From assembly GCA_905160935.1 (NCBI GenBank), contig CAJHZI010000882.1:2860501-2924500 (forward strand): a stretch of DNA of 64,000 bases, in the 5' to 3' direction. Of this stretch, positions 1 through 11,247 are shown one piece after another (the stretch's first letter is position 1; the number at the start of each line of letters is the position of its first letter). The notes beneath the pieces were generated by a model, which made no database searches, was not told the DNA's origin, and was given only the letters and a program-made list of their open reading frames with translations. The position numbers and the translations under genes are program-made. This DNA is from Enchytraeus crypticus (lineage: Eukaryota > Annelida > Clitellata > Enchytraeida > Enchytraeidae).

Positions 1-296
1 TCAACCGATCAACGAACGAATGAAGAGCTTAAGTTCTCGTTTACATTTAACAACATTTTATTATCAGTTTAATCTGCAATCGCTATTACAACCCTTGCGA
101 AAATTCGGCCATTGAGCATAACCATTTAAGCCAATTACTATGCCGTTATTAAGCTTGTGCATAATTAAGTCTATAGGGTCATAAGATTTATTAAAGTTAA
201 TTGATTGAGCAATTCAAAATCATTAATTAATTGAGCCATGAACGAATGCATGGCATCTATGCAAAATTCTCATGTATGATGTAAGCTTAATTAATA

Positions 297-465
297 ATAA
301 TAAAGGTTTAACGTCCGTTTCCTCATAATGGGATGATGTCCGGGACGTTCACACAGCACACATCACTACAGATCAATTCACCCAGAACAATCTGCAAAAG
401 AAATGTGTTGAGGAGAAGTAGGATCCTAAACGAAAGTCAGTCCGGTGATCAACAATGGTCAGTGT
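297..465 (-). repeat. Dispersed repeat with the LINE-like tail, copy 1 (family D)
   Basis: Read on the minus strand, this ends in the tail GAGGAAACGGACGTTAAACC followed by TTTATTATTATT. The same tail closes the CR1/L2-like LINE copy at 37.6 kb and loose tails at 9.2, 23.3 and 43.1 kb. The upstream body, including a GATCCTAAACG-like segment, recurs at 14042-14200 in the same orientation, so this is a dispersed element and not a gene. Whether the body belongs to a LINE 3' UTR or to a separate SINE is not resolved. Confidence 0.6.
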
Positions 466-2340
466 AGATTAAACCACCAAAGCAAATCTAGAAATCTCCT
501 CTGCTACTTTTATGAAGTTTTATTTAGAATAAACTTCTCTGACGCAAGTTATAGATATATATTTATAGATTTATATTCATATATTATTTTCCACTCCACA
601 TCAAGGAAGACCTCTATTAATAGAGGTAAATTCAATAATCTAACCCGTCATTAGTTCCAAGGAGTTAAAGGTTTTTGTACTCATACGCGACGCAGAACAC
701 TAGGCGTGGTCCTACATTTTAATATCTATTTTAAGCCTTTTCTCTGTACTCAAACAGTTTTCCAAGTATGTATATATGGTAGTCCTAAGTTATCCTAAAG
801 TCTGCATGCTGTCATCCATCCATGACAAAATATCAGACATTACTTTTATTAATAAGTTCAAAAGACTAGCTTTAGCGTACTTACCTCAACTTAGCCTTGT
901 CAAGTTTATTTAGGATCCGACAGATATCAAAATTCTTGGGTTACTTGGCCTATAATTCAATTATAATTCAATAAAGTATATTCAGTACAGTCGTAGATCG
1001 AAACGTTACTTGTAACGTGTACAGCTATAGCGACTACGCGGTTGTGAAAAAATAGCAACGAGGCTTTGCACAGCTTAGCTGAAGATTTCTTAGACGCAGA
1101 AGCTGTTTAAAGTGATCACTTGGTATCGGTGAACTGACGTGATGCGGTCTGTAAAACAGGGAAGTATTTACTGAAAGCGACGTTGCTCTGACTTTTGTAC
1201 CCCAGTGAAAGTTAGAGACGAGCCAGCGATGCGTGGGGAGATTGGTGTGGGATGATTCCTGAAAGGTTAAGAGAGGTAGGCCTACCTAATCCTCATTAAT
1301 CCTGCAATAATGATGAATAAATAACGTGAGGGACAGCCACATGGAATGAAAGAGTCACACGCGTGAAGTTTAAGCGTATGTTTCTGTCTCTATGTTTTTC
1401 TCCTCTAGTGTTATTAACATCTTAAATTAGTTATCTTACTTTTCTGAAGGGCAGGAAATGGTTAAGGTTGATGGCCGAACGTGAAAATCTGGTTCAAATT
1501 TATCACAGAATTAGATTGAATCGCTATTATAGTATTATTATACGAGATAATTAAAATCATACAGTTCAATACAATAAATTCAATTACGTAATCAAAAACG
1601 TTAAGTAATACGTAGTGCAAGAAAGCAGAACAAACGACTCAACAAATACAGACAACGGAGATGTCTTAATTTGTTGGGCTTCTACATGCGGATCAATTGA
1701 TTTCTGGGTAAATCATGCCTAGCCGGCCTTTAACTTAAAGTATTCGCCTAGGAAGCAATCAGTCAACAACTAATCAATCAAAAAGTAATTATATAATCGA
1801 TGACACTAACCAATGCTACAATCAATGTTACAACCAATGTAAAATCTCTCGCGCTGTTGCATTGTCCCGTAGATACTGTGACATTTCAGCAGCATATATT
1901 TTTTCAGAATTAATTATCGTTTACGTTTTTGGATGGACAATATTCAGCAAAAATATTATTTTAAAGGGCGTTGAAATCCTTACCAAGAACATTGTACGTT
2001 TCCGTCCTACGGGGAGTAATTGGTGGGCAGGGGTTGTGGGAGAAAAAAGTGGATTTACAAGAGGAAAACTCTCAGACTAGGGTCATATATCCTTACTAGT
2101 TATCACGCTTAAAGTGGTTATGCTCTGACATATGAAGCGAACTTCAGTCGCAGCTTAATATAAAACAACCTGAAATGAATGGACAGATGCTCTGTTGTAT
2201 GTTCATGTCAGTATGGTTGATTTGATATACTAAATGAATGAATTGCAACCCGAAACTCTTCACAGGAACTCTTCCAGTTTAGTTCAACATTTTAAAGTAT
2301 AATTTTACTCTCAGGGAAACTAAAGACCTAGTATGCTTTG
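466..2340. other. Intergenic, no gene recognised
   Basis: This is AT-rich unique-looking sequence. The small open frames here (for example around 445-654 and 1862-2080) have no recognisable domain, signal peptide or splice context. A GC-richer patch lies near 1190-1260 but shows no coding pattern that I can support. Confidence 0.5.
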
Positions 2341-2341
2341 C

Positions 2342-2462
2342 GATATAAGTAATGAATAGAATTGTGGTATAAGTAATGAATAGAATTGTGGTATAAGTAA
2401 TGAATAGAATTGTGGTATAAGTAATGAATAGAATTGTGGTATAAGTAACGAATACAAGTAAA
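2342..2462. repeat. Minisatellite, 24-bp unit, about 5 copies
   Basis: A 24-bp unit containing GTATAAGTAATGAATAG is repeated head to tail about five times with very few changes. The minus-strand open frame across it is simply the repeat translated (recurring ITYTTILF) and is not a gene. Confidence 0.95.
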
Positions 2463-3167
2463 ATATTTACAGCTGACACCATGAAAAGTTTGCACATTGC
2501 GTGTCTATACGACAAAAAATTGCGCTAAGCTATTTTGGGCCTATAAATAAATTAAATTATTTTCAATTAAATAATTGATAACGGTTGGATATGTTTATTC
2601 AAACTTTGATAAATTCACATCTGAATTACTGTGGAAAAAAAAAAAAAAAATCGCCATTGATCTTTTGTAAATTTAAAGATAAATTTCATAAATAGTTATC
2701 ATATCTTTAAAATTTCATAATGCGAAATACAATTCAAAAGAGATACAAATTTTTAATATCATCACTTTTTGATTTAATACCAGTGTGTCTTATATATAAT
2801 GCTAATTCATTGCAACAATAGCAGAATGGCATATAGATTGAGCATATCCATTCGGGATTAATAATGATACTACTTTTAAGGTATTTGAAGAATTTAATAT
2901 AATTTGTATGAATACTGATAAATTTTATTTGATGGCTGAAATAAAATACATCATTATCTAGCATTTTAGCAATGAAGTACATCAATCAAATTGCATTACA
3001 AAAGTAAATCAAATACGGAAAATAGGCCTATATATCATGTGTAAAGAAAAAATAAACATTTATAATTACTATATTTGCGTATATTTGTTCCATTGTAATT
3101 AACTTTCACATGTGTAGTTTGGGTTACTGAAAACTGTGAATGCAAATACAATGTTATATAATAAACA

Positions 3168-3290
3168 TATGGCGACGTCGGTAAAATACTCGACCGCGGA
3201 TCAGTATGTGCGAGGTTCAAATCCTGGGTTCGCCCGTCACTGACATCGCTCTCGAGTGAGGAAACCAACGTTAACCTTAGTTGTACCAAT
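3168..3290 (+). mobile_element. tRNA-derived SINE, copy 1
   Basis: The element has an A-box-like TGGCGACGTCGG and a B-box GGTTCAAATCC about 30 nt later, the internal RNA polymerase III promoter of a tRNA. A conserved body (CGCCCGTCACTGACATCGCT) and a tail GAGGAAACCAACGTTAACC follow. The same unit occurs at 25.64, 43.95 and 56.94 kb (plus) and at 10.24, 45.55, 49.24 and 56.19 kb (minus). Confidence 0.85.
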
Positions 3291-4439
3291 GTACCAACCG
3301 TTATCTATAATGACTATGGTTTTTATTTTCGTTAAACAAGTGAACATACAGTATATGTACTATGTCATCTCTTTGGGACATTCTCAACCTGGCTGAATTC
3401 TGCTGGTTTCTTCACGGGTTCTTCGACTGCTAATTCGACTTGTACTTTACAACACAGGCGTACGTGTTGAGTCAAGTGCTCGGGCGCCACATACATTTAT
3501 CTATTTGCACGCTGCTTCCTTTAGTGAGACGGATAGCGTTGACGCTGAACTGGGCGTAGACAGAACTTCCATGTTCTGTCGGAAACATCTGAGCTGATTG
3601 TGTGGACCTTCTTGATGGATTCCCACTAACGAGCCTCGTCGAAACCATGCACTCCCACACTTAAACGAGCAGCACACTATGCTTAAACATATTAACACTG
3701 ACAATAGTGAACTAGTTTCTGAACATCTTCAAATTATAACATCGACTGCTATTCGTATGAAAATTTTTAAAATATGATCTATTTTTAATAGCCACAGTAG
3801 TTGTTTGTCAGATTTTTGTTACTAGAATAATTTCTACAATGCATAAATAACTCAGTGTGTAGGTACATGTACATGTACTTAGTGCGCGATATTCTGTTTA
3901 TAAATTTTGTAACTTTAAATGACTGTTCCTGAGGTTCTGTGATCAATTCCCGGTGGAGTTGATCAAAGAGTAATATCTCAGTCATTCACAGGACTGGCAA
4001 CATGGATAATAAATTACACTATCTAATAATTATAATTAAGCATACAGGACGAATTGAATTGAATAACGTTTATTTCACTTCGGTAAAATCGTACGGAATA
4101 TCTACATGGAAATAAAGTGAAAAAGGACACTAAGGCATCGAAAGCACTAACATGTGCCCTGAACACATAATATGTGTCAATGTTACCAATATAATGCTTT
4201 ATATGAATCATTTTTGCTATACATGTATTATAGCAAAAATTAATCATGTAAAGCAGTATATTGGCATTAAAGCATGGTACATGGCATTAAAAGTGATAGA
4301 CCTTAACAGAGATGATCATTTAATTACAACGCGTCTTTATTTTGAATATAAATTTACTGTCGTAAATCTATCTGACCAAATTCGAACTAAGTTTCGACCT
4401 TTTGATATTTTAAATTCGGAATATGTAAGCTCCATCTGT

Positions 4440-4511
4440 AGGCCTTACTTCCGTGCTTTCGGGCTTTATTTGTATTTGTCAGTGATTTGCTGTCGAGTTG
4501 ATGCTGAAATA

Positions 4512-4515
<4 letters not shown>
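4440..4515 (+). mobile_element. 3' end of a LINE (same tail as the 28.6-29.4 kb element)
   Basis: The segment GTCAGTGATTTG ... GTTGATGCTGAAATAAA matches the end of the LINE 3' region at 29350-29380. As there, it runs directly into a microsatellite, here (AT)n. It is probably a severely 5'-truncated insertion. Confidence 0.6.
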
Positions 4516-4565
<50 letters not shown>

Positions 4566-4612
4566 CATGTATATATATATATATGTGTGTGAATATGTAT
4601 GTGTGTGTATGT
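4514..4612. repeat. (AT)n then (TG)-rich microsatellite
   Basis: About 45 bp of pure AT dinucleotide is followed by ACATGTAT/ATGTGTGT variants. It explains the YIYIYI tail of the open frame at 4152-4592. A shorter AAAT-rich tract follows at 4665-4715. Confidence 0.95.
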
Positions 4613-4729
4613 GTGTCTGTTTCAATGAATAAGATTGCGAGAGAGGCGTATGATAAATGGAATAGATAGATAAATAAATAAAAAATGTAAATAAATAAAA
4701 ATAAATAAATAAATAGTTATTCTAACTGG

Positions 4730-6880
4730 CTTACTTCTAAAAGTTAGTAGTTAACTGTATAGTTCGTGATTGTTTAAAATATTTACTGCGGAGTTCCCAC
4801 GCAGTTGCCTATGAAAACGAGTCAATGCATTAATAATACTCCTAAATTACCCTCACGGAATTAAATTATCACGCTACCGCTAGTCACTAGTGTAATAGTT
4901 TGCTCCTAGGGAATAGATAGAGGGAAGAATATTGGCACCTGCCATCAAAGTAGCCTTGAGCCTTACATGACATCTTGACGGTAATATACCCCGGTGACAG
5001 CAAGCATAATAGTTATTGACAAAATCAAGTGCATAAACGCATGTATATAAAATCCTGTGGACAAAATCATGTGCATATAGTCATCTCATCATGTAGGCCT
5101 ACATAAAATGATGTGAATAAAATCATGTGCATACAATCATTTGTATAGTGCCTTGGTAATCATTCATTGTGTCTGGGTAGTGTTGATCAGAATGACTGTA
5201 TACGTAGACACTGGAGCAACCATTGGGTTTAACTATTTAACATTTTAATGATATTAATGTCAAGGTCAGATGTCCGAAGTGTTTCTCTTCAAGGCACCGA
5301 ACCTGATCATCGCCGTGGTTGATCAATTGACCGACCAACTGAAGCAGCAGCCAAACTAAAAAGAGTTATGATCCACTTCTCTACACATGCCCAACATATT
5401 CAAAGATCTAAGATGCAATCGGTATAGAATACAGCCAGTATGATCTGAGGAACCTCACCGATTCTTAGTATGACCAGGAATCATTGGACGTTGGCAGAGT
5501 TGTTACTTTGTATATGACTACCCAATTCTCTCTTTTGTTCTGAGTTGTACAATGTATACATGTAGTTGTGCGTCTATGTGGCAATCTTTATTACAGCCAT
5601 CTGACAAATTTTGTGACAATTTGGATATGGACAGCTGAGTTATTTTTACCTATAAAATGATAACAAAGATGATGTCGTTTTTCAAACAATGACCGCTCAG
5701 AGTCGAATCTAGTGGTAAACGGGGTTATGCCCCCCACCAATTAAATCTCTATTATGGTATATTCGTATCTATACGTCAGTTTCGGAAAAAGCCATATTGA
5801 TGTGCAATTTGATCTTTATCTTCATAATTAGCTTTCGTGAAAGTAGAACACATTCCGTTTTGTAGTCGATCTAATGAACATTTCAAATGATAACCTTTTT
5901 CTGCGACTTCCTTTAAGTAATTATAATTAGTAGCGTTACTTGCAGCTTTGTCTATGAGTCTGCATGTTTGCTTGGTATCTAGTAGTTATTCGCTTCTGTA
6001 GGAAAGCGTATAAACAGCTTCCAAATTAGTATGGGGCTTCGTTTCGATTCGCTTCTCTTCTCTCTTGCTATGGTGACTGCTTCCTTCTTGGTACTCTTCC
6101 AACTTGTATTCTATTCTATCTTTTTCTGTCTTAGTCTTCTCCTTGAAGGTGAAGTATGTATAACTGTGGTAAGGTAACTTAAGTAACTTTGTAGTTAAGA
6201 GAAACTGAGTCTTGAACAGTAAGTAGAATTTATCTCGAATAACAGCAACACGTGTGACATTTATTATTTTACATTTAAATGTTTGTGCGTCTGTATGTTT
6301 GCTATGGAATTATAATTATTTAAATCAGAGAATGATCTCGTGTGCATAGTAGAAGTTTATGACATACACATAATCTAGCTTCCACATAAGGAGTAGTTTC
6401 ATTAGCTGTATAATAGGGTTAGACCCATATAGTAAGCTCTCAAGAGCTTACTATCCTTCCAACTATCGGCACAATTGAGATATACTAGGGTTAGACCCGT
6501 ACCAGACCCTGTAGTATATTACTCTACGCATTAAAAAAGTTATTAACCGCTTAACGCCTAAATTATGATTTAAAGGGTATAAAAAATCAACCAGCCACAA
6601 ATAGACACCAAATACTGTAAATATTGCTATAACATAATAAATTGCTCAGATGTTATTCAAGAACCGGAAACAGGATTGATTCACTTTTTGCACAGCTGAC
6701 AACAACAATCAGTTTATTTTGCTAATTATTAAAAATGTAATAAAGGATTGATAAAATAAAGTCTGCCTCAAGTTTGCCAGAAATCATTAAAGTCACGAAA
6801 ACAGATGAAAGCGGTTAGTTATTAAGATGAAAGTTTATTTATTAAAAGTCTGATAGAAGAGACTGTGAGCGTTTAAAGTT
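4730..6880. other. Intergenic, no gene recognised
   Basis: No open frame with a domain, RNA gene or clear transposon was seen. The region holds a 12-bp perfect hairpin at 6429-6454 flanked by two GGGTTAGACCC words (6418 and 6489), and otherwise AT-rich sequence with repeated short words such as AATCATGTGCATA at 5020-5135. Confidence 0.5.
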
Positions 6881-6886
6881 TAAATT

Positions 6887-7310
6887 ATGGTAAACCATCC
6901 TATCTATCTGATCTTTTATCAATCTATCAACCCTCTCGTAGTCTTCGTTCCTCTAGTAAAAACCTTCTCACTCTACCAAATATTAAATCTGCCATGGGCA
7001 GACGCTCATTCTTGTTTTCTGCTCCGACAATACGGAAATCTCTGCAACAAGACCGTCGATCTTGTAATTGTATTGGTACTTTCCTTGGCAAGCTAAAAAC
7101 TCATCTCTTTCCGCCATAGGTCTAAATTATGACCCGCTTGCCTTTGATCTTTGACTTGCACTGTTTTGAACTCGCTTTCTCTTTTGGTCTCTGTGTACTC
7201 AGTCGTCATCGTGTGGTGCTTTGGCGCCTGTTTGCGTAGTATCGCAAGAGACGTCACTGACATTGCCTTATGGCGAGGAACTGGACCTTAATTTCTTATT
7301 GATTGATTGA
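6887..7310 (+). mobile_element. CR1/L2-like LINE, 3' fragment, copy 1
   Basis: This is nearly the same sequence as 55480-55900. In the best frame the 55.5-kb copy encodes a C-terminus containing RSLRSSSKNLL, MGRRSFMFSAPTIWNSLPQD and CIGTFLSS. That pattern (serine-rich stretch, then APxxWNSLPxxLR, then F-K-LKTHLF) is typical of the reverse-transcriptase C-terminus of CR1/L2/jockey-type elements. Here the frame is broken by small indels. A tail with GACGTCACTGACATTGCC ends in a GATTGATTGA run. It is a 5'-truncated dead copy. Confidence 0.75.
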
Positions 7311-7854
7311 TTGAGCGAATGTTCATTATTATTTTTTCCTGATTCTTAGAACTTAAATTAGCGTTTAAATAGAGCTACTAATAATCTGCAGCATCGAGCT
7401 CAACTAAAACGACATGATGAAATAGCTGTGCATGTAACAATAACGTTAATTGCATGACTGAAATAAGATTAAATAAAATAAAATTCTTTGCATGACACTT
7501 TGCTATTTAGTTCGTACTTAAATTATTAAAATTGTAATTTATTCATATAGGCTATACTAGTTATAATTATATTTATTTATATCCGTAATATATTTTCTAT
7601 TCATCCCCTTGCTGAATTAATAAATGGCGTTAGTGTGATGATATATTAAACAAGTTTATATGACCATTCTCTTAGTAGGGCGGTTTATAAATTAAAGCTA
7701 CTCCTTTTGCGTGCAGACTAATTTCTTTAACCAATTTTCAGAACTGTGGCCTTCAACATGTGAGACGGAAATTAATGACTAGAAAAATACTAGACTAACA
7801 ATCAAATCAGCAATACAATCTAAAATCTAAAATCTATTTCTAATAAAGACTCCG

Positions 7855-7860
7855 TTTATT
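7855..7860 (-). terminator. Candidate polyadenylation signal of gene A
   Basis: AATAAA on the minus strand, about 415 nt beyond the stop codon of EF-hand gene A. Genes B and C have the same signal only about 60-70 nt beyond their stops. The extra distance in gene A is filled by minisatellite. Confidence 0.35.
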
Positions 7861-7969
7861 TCTCTCTAAACAATAATTTCAGAATGTTTGCGCCACAGAG
7901 ATATTGTTTATAAAATGCCAAGTGTTGCGCTGATTCGCGTACAGTGTCTAAAGACTGAAGTGATCGAGT

Positions 7970-8210
7970 CAGTGTGGTCACTAGTCAGGTGGTCAGGTCA
8001 GTGTGGTCACTGGTCAGGTGGTCACTGGTCAGGTGGTCACTGGTCAGGTGGTCACTGGTCAGGCGGTCACTGTACAGGTGGTCACTGTACAGATGGTCAC
8101 TGGTCAGGTGGTCACTGTACAGGTGGTCACTGGTCAGGTGGTCACGTAGTCAGTGTGGTCACGTAATCAGGTGGTCACTGACAAGAGGTGGTCAGGTGGT
8201 CAGTGTCTAG
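7970..8210. repeat. GGTCACTGGTCA minisatellite
   Basis: Short degenerate units built on GGTCACTGGTCAGGT are arranged head to tail for about 240 bp. The two overlapping plus-strand open frames (SGGHWSGGH and VRWSLVRWS repeats) are the repeat translated. It lies between the stop codon and the presumed poly(A) signal of gene A and joins the 23-bp array on its right. Confidence 0.95.
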
Positions 8211-8295
8211 AGACTGAAGTGGTCAGTGTCTAGAGACTGAAGTGGTCAGTGTCTAGAGACTGAAGTGGTCAGTGTCTAGAGACTGAAATGGTCGA
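8198..8295. repeat. 23-bp minisatellite overlapping the end of gene A
   Basis: About four tandem copies of a 23-bp unit contain GTCTAGAGACTGAAGTGGTC. The rightmost copy contains the last codons (D-H-F-S-L) and the TAG stop of EF-hand gene A. The CDS end therefore forms one unit of the array. Confidence 0.9.
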
Positions 8296-9709
8296 GGAAG
8301 TAGCGCATGAACTCATCCAGCGTCACTTTCTTGTCGTCGTTCCTGTCCACTGAAGTGAAGAACTTCTAAACACAACACATCAAATCTGAGTATTGATTTA
8401 ATTCATTTGAAATCCTATAAAAATAAATTCCTATAATAATAAATGATAAATGTATTAAGAAATAGACAGAAGAGTTGGATAGGACACATCCTAAGGAGGG
8501 AAAGTCTCTTTATAGAGATCATGGAAGGAAAAAGAGGCAGGGGCAGGCCGAGATTAGGTTTGTTAGATGATTTAAAGACCCATGCATATGTGGCAATGAA
8601 GAGGAAAGCGGAAGACAGAGTAGAGTGGAGGCGTTATATACCATGGACCTGCCAGTAGGCAGTACACTAAAAGAGAGAGCTTCCTTTATTTAACCTATAG
8701 GTTATATTTTGTGCAATTACGAAGCGAAATGTAATGAAATTGTTTAAGCTGCGCGTCGCTGAAGGAAGTTAAGCTACCACGGGCCTGGTTAGTACAAGTA
8801 TAGGTGATAAACTTGAAAGACCGACTGTCGACAGCTTTAAATATATGCTGCTTTTGTCTAATGAAGAGGTTAAGAGCTGAGTGATAAAATTAGGATTTGA
8901 AGTTGAGTTTAATGATGTTTTAGCTGAAGAGATCCTCAGAGTTAATTTTTAAATGCGAAGGATTGCAGGAGCAATTAGGAGTATGCAATGACGAATAAGA
9001 TACTACATGCACAGAGCGAATGCGAAAACTGCAGGTAAATAAAATTATGAAATAGTTTATGATCATTCGTCGACGTTATGATCAACTGTTTTGATGAAAA
9101 ATAGCAATTGTTTAATTAACGACAATGGAGGAGCTACTACGAAGCCTTCTTAATTTAAGTTAAAAGAGTCTAAGTTAATAGCAAAATGACATCGATATCG
9201 ACGTCCCTGAAATTATCCTTGTATGAGGAAACGAACCGACGTTAAACCTTTATTAATTCTTTATTATTATTATAATAATATTATTATTAATTATTATTAT
9301 TATATACTGTTTATTTAATCGGTTTATTGATAACCTTATTTTCTGATTGATGGGATAGATGAACGATTATTTTAAGGATTACTATTAATTTCGCTATTTC
9401 TCAACGTCTTAAGACTAAGACTCCTTTGAATTGATTCAAAATTGATTCAAGAAGCACCACACTACATCATGATAGCCTAGAGTTTGATTGATGGATTTGT
9501 TGACTGATTGTAGCATGATTGTTTGATAGACTGCATCTTACATTTGCTTCTTCCTCGATCTTAGCATTGTCAATCGGCTTCTTGCTGCTCTGATAGAAGG
9601 CAGTAAGAGCTGCCTTGAGCTCAGAGGAATCGATGTGACCATTGCCGTCCTTGTCTACTGCGTTGAAAGCCTTGGTCAGTATTGCCTTAACATCATCTCT
9701 CCCTGCCAT
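8276..9709 (-). CDS. EF-hand gene A, small two-EF-hand calcium-binding protein (2 exons)
   Basis: Exon 1 is 9709-9542 and exon 2 is 8365-8276, joined in phase 0 to give 85 residues. The start is the ATG at 9709, just after a CTATAG acceptor-like site, so a non-coding 5' exon is likely. Exon 1 carries EF loop DKDGNGHIDSSE (residues 19-30), with Asp1, Asp3, Asn5, Gly6 and Glu12 in place, and ends at GCAAAT|GTAAGA. Exon 2 starts after GTTTAG and carries a second loop DRNDDKKVTLDE, with Lys instead of Gly at position 6, and ends DHFSL. The role is presumably calcium binding or buffering in the cytosol; no signal peptide is visible. It is the first of three paralogues on this strand. Its intron holds a LINE-E fragment. 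The splice model is read from sequence and is well supported by the paralogues; the cellular function is inferred. Confidence 0.85.
8440..8690 (+). mobile_element. LINE-E fragment, C-terminal end
   Basis: The open frame 8443-8658 encodes INVLRNRQKSWIGHILRR, then EGKRGRGRPRLG, LLDDLKTHAY and EWRRYIPWTC. This is the C-terminal region seen downstream of the reverse transcriptase in the longer copies at 36.0 and 53.8 kb. It ends at the family's 3' end (CCAGTAGGCAGTACACTAA, then an AG-rich stretch). It is 5'-truncated and has no catalytic residues. It sits inside gene A's intron on the opposite strand. Confidence 0.85.
9190..9310 (+). repeat. Loose LINE-like tail plus (TTA)n
   Basis: GACGTCCCTGAAATTATCC, then GTATGAGGAAACGAACCGAC, then TTAAACCTTTATTA running into an ATT-rich tract. 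This is the 3' end shared with the CR1/L2-like LINE copies and related to the tRNA SINE tail. Confidence 0.65.
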
Positions 9710-9772
9710 CTCGTCTATAGAACAAATATTAAACTGATTAAATTTTAAACAGAATTATGGTTTGCGAATTAC

Positions 9773-9777
<5 letters not shown>

Positions 9778-9845
<68 letters not shown>
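9778..9845. repeat. (AT)n microsatellite
   Basis: Uninterrupted AT dinucleotide of about 65 bp, just upstream of gene A exon 1. Confidence 0.98.
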
Positions 9846-9848
<3 letters not shown>

Positions 9849-11247
9849 GGTGCATCAAATTGCATCATGGCAGAATTTCATTTTGACCCTATACCATTTG
9901 TGTTCCTTTTATAATGAAAAGTAAGTGTGCAAAATTTTTAAATTATATGATGATATCTACTGGGTCCACATAAGCCTTGAAATTCCCAATGTTTGTGCTA
10001 GACGCTGGACTTCATTATTATCTAGCGTATACTTGAACAAGAAGAAAGATAGTCAATTCTACATACGGAAATTATGTATACGGTCTCTTGTGCCACCTGA
10101 CAGCTTTAAACATCCAAAATTAGTTTCTCTGGCAATTAGAATATGACACATGCTCAAAAGACATCATTCAAAAAGCCATTGTTGAAGCGTGTCAAAGTAA
10201 CACAAGAAACATGTCGCTGTCATATGCCACATCTGATAGATAAAAGCTAAAGCTAATATTAACGTCAGTTTCCTCACTCGAAAGCTATGTCAGTGACGGG
10301 TAGCCCATGATTTGAACCCCGCATATACTGAACGGCGGTCGAATATCTTACCGACATCAGTGTGAGGATTATGCAGAATTCACAGAGTTACATGTATGTT
10401 TGCTGCATTTGAATGATGATGGCAGCGCTTTCAAATTTTGCCAACCTGGTGCTATGCACAAGGTTCGCTGGATGACCAAGATTTTGTATGCTACAGTGTA
10501 AGATGGTACTGTTAGAGCTGCAGACTAATCATTGCCAAAAGGTACAACAGCAACTGCACTCATCAACAAAATGTGGGTATCTTTGTCAATTCCGTATGCT
10601 TGATATACAGCAGATGTTGGATAACTTTCTTATTAGCTGTTGATGCTTCGTGGCATGATATCTGTCCATATCAGGGTATTCAGAAATACACGGCAGTAAA
10701 TTCTGATGTTGCTGCTAGTGCACACTTAAAGTCTTTAAACCTCATCTGTGGTATCTGAGTCCTTAAATATTATCTCTTGCTTTGTTCAGCGACACTGTAC
10801 CAAAGCTTGAACTTTAGTATCTAACTGAGCGACTTCTGGAAGTGGAACTGGCAGATCATGTTACACTACCAACGGATCGTTATGGGACTGGATTTGGAAA
10901 ACAAAAATTTCTCAGCAATATCATCAGTCCGGCAACAAAACTAGGTGCTTAGTTTCCAGTGAGTCATGGTTCATTTTTAGAATTCTGGGGATGGAGACGA
11001 ACTTCCAACTTGAAGATACACAGGCAGATGGCCTGTTGAACACTCATTTCTGTCATCGAAGGCAAAGACTTTAGCTGTGAACGTTGTAAATGACAATGCA
11101 AAGAGAGGTGATAAGCTAAGTAATGATTACATAGAAGCTGCTAGATTTGAAGAACACTATCATAATATACTACAGGTCGTAGAAGAAAACAGAAATCAAC
11201 TGCCAAATCTGAGAAACCAAACATCTCTGCATGATATGTGTCAATAA
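9846..11247 (+). pseudogene. Decayed protein-coding repeat, interrupted by a SINE
   Basis: Several broken frames on the plus strand appear to be pieces of one former ORF: KLYDDIYWVHISLEIPNVCA and RRWTSLLSSVYLNKK near 9940-10040, FYIRKLCIRSLVPPDSFKHP near 10060-10120, and a final open stretch at about 11009-11247 with RYTGRWPVEHSFLSS, KTLAVNVVNDNAKRGDKL and LQVVEENRNQLPN before a stop. The last part recalls a C-terminus (VVND.A.RG, then a QxVEExR pattern) of uncharacterised proteins that are multicopy in many invertebrates, but I cannot name the family. A minus-strand tRNA SINE lies at 10241-10363 within it. It is dead, with many stops. Confidence 0.45.
10241..10363 (-). mobile_element. tRNA-derived SINE, copy 2
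   Basis: Read on the minus strand it has the full unit: CCGACATCAG-side A-box region, GGTTCAAATCATGG B-box, CACTGACATAGCTTTCGAGT body, and GAGGAAACTGACGTTAATAT tail. It is inserted in the decayed coding repeat at 9.85-11.25 kb. Confidence 0.85.

Larger units (their letters stand above)
8366..9541 (-). other. Intron of EF-hand gene A
   Basis: GT (9541-9540) to AG (8367-8366), phase 0. It contains an antisense LINE-E 3' fragment at 8440-8690 that begins only about 75 bp from the exon 2 acceptor, and a loose LINE-like tail at 9190-9265. Confidence 0.8.

Noticed and set aside
3472-3704. Two overlapping minus-strand frames of 62-67 codons
   Set aside because: They overlap in different frames, neither has a domain or splice sites, and the region has no repeat or conservation evidence.
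7888-8210. SGGHWSGGH and VRWSLVRWS repeat proteins
   Set aside because: Both overlap on the same strand in different frames over a minisatellite, which argues against a selected protein.
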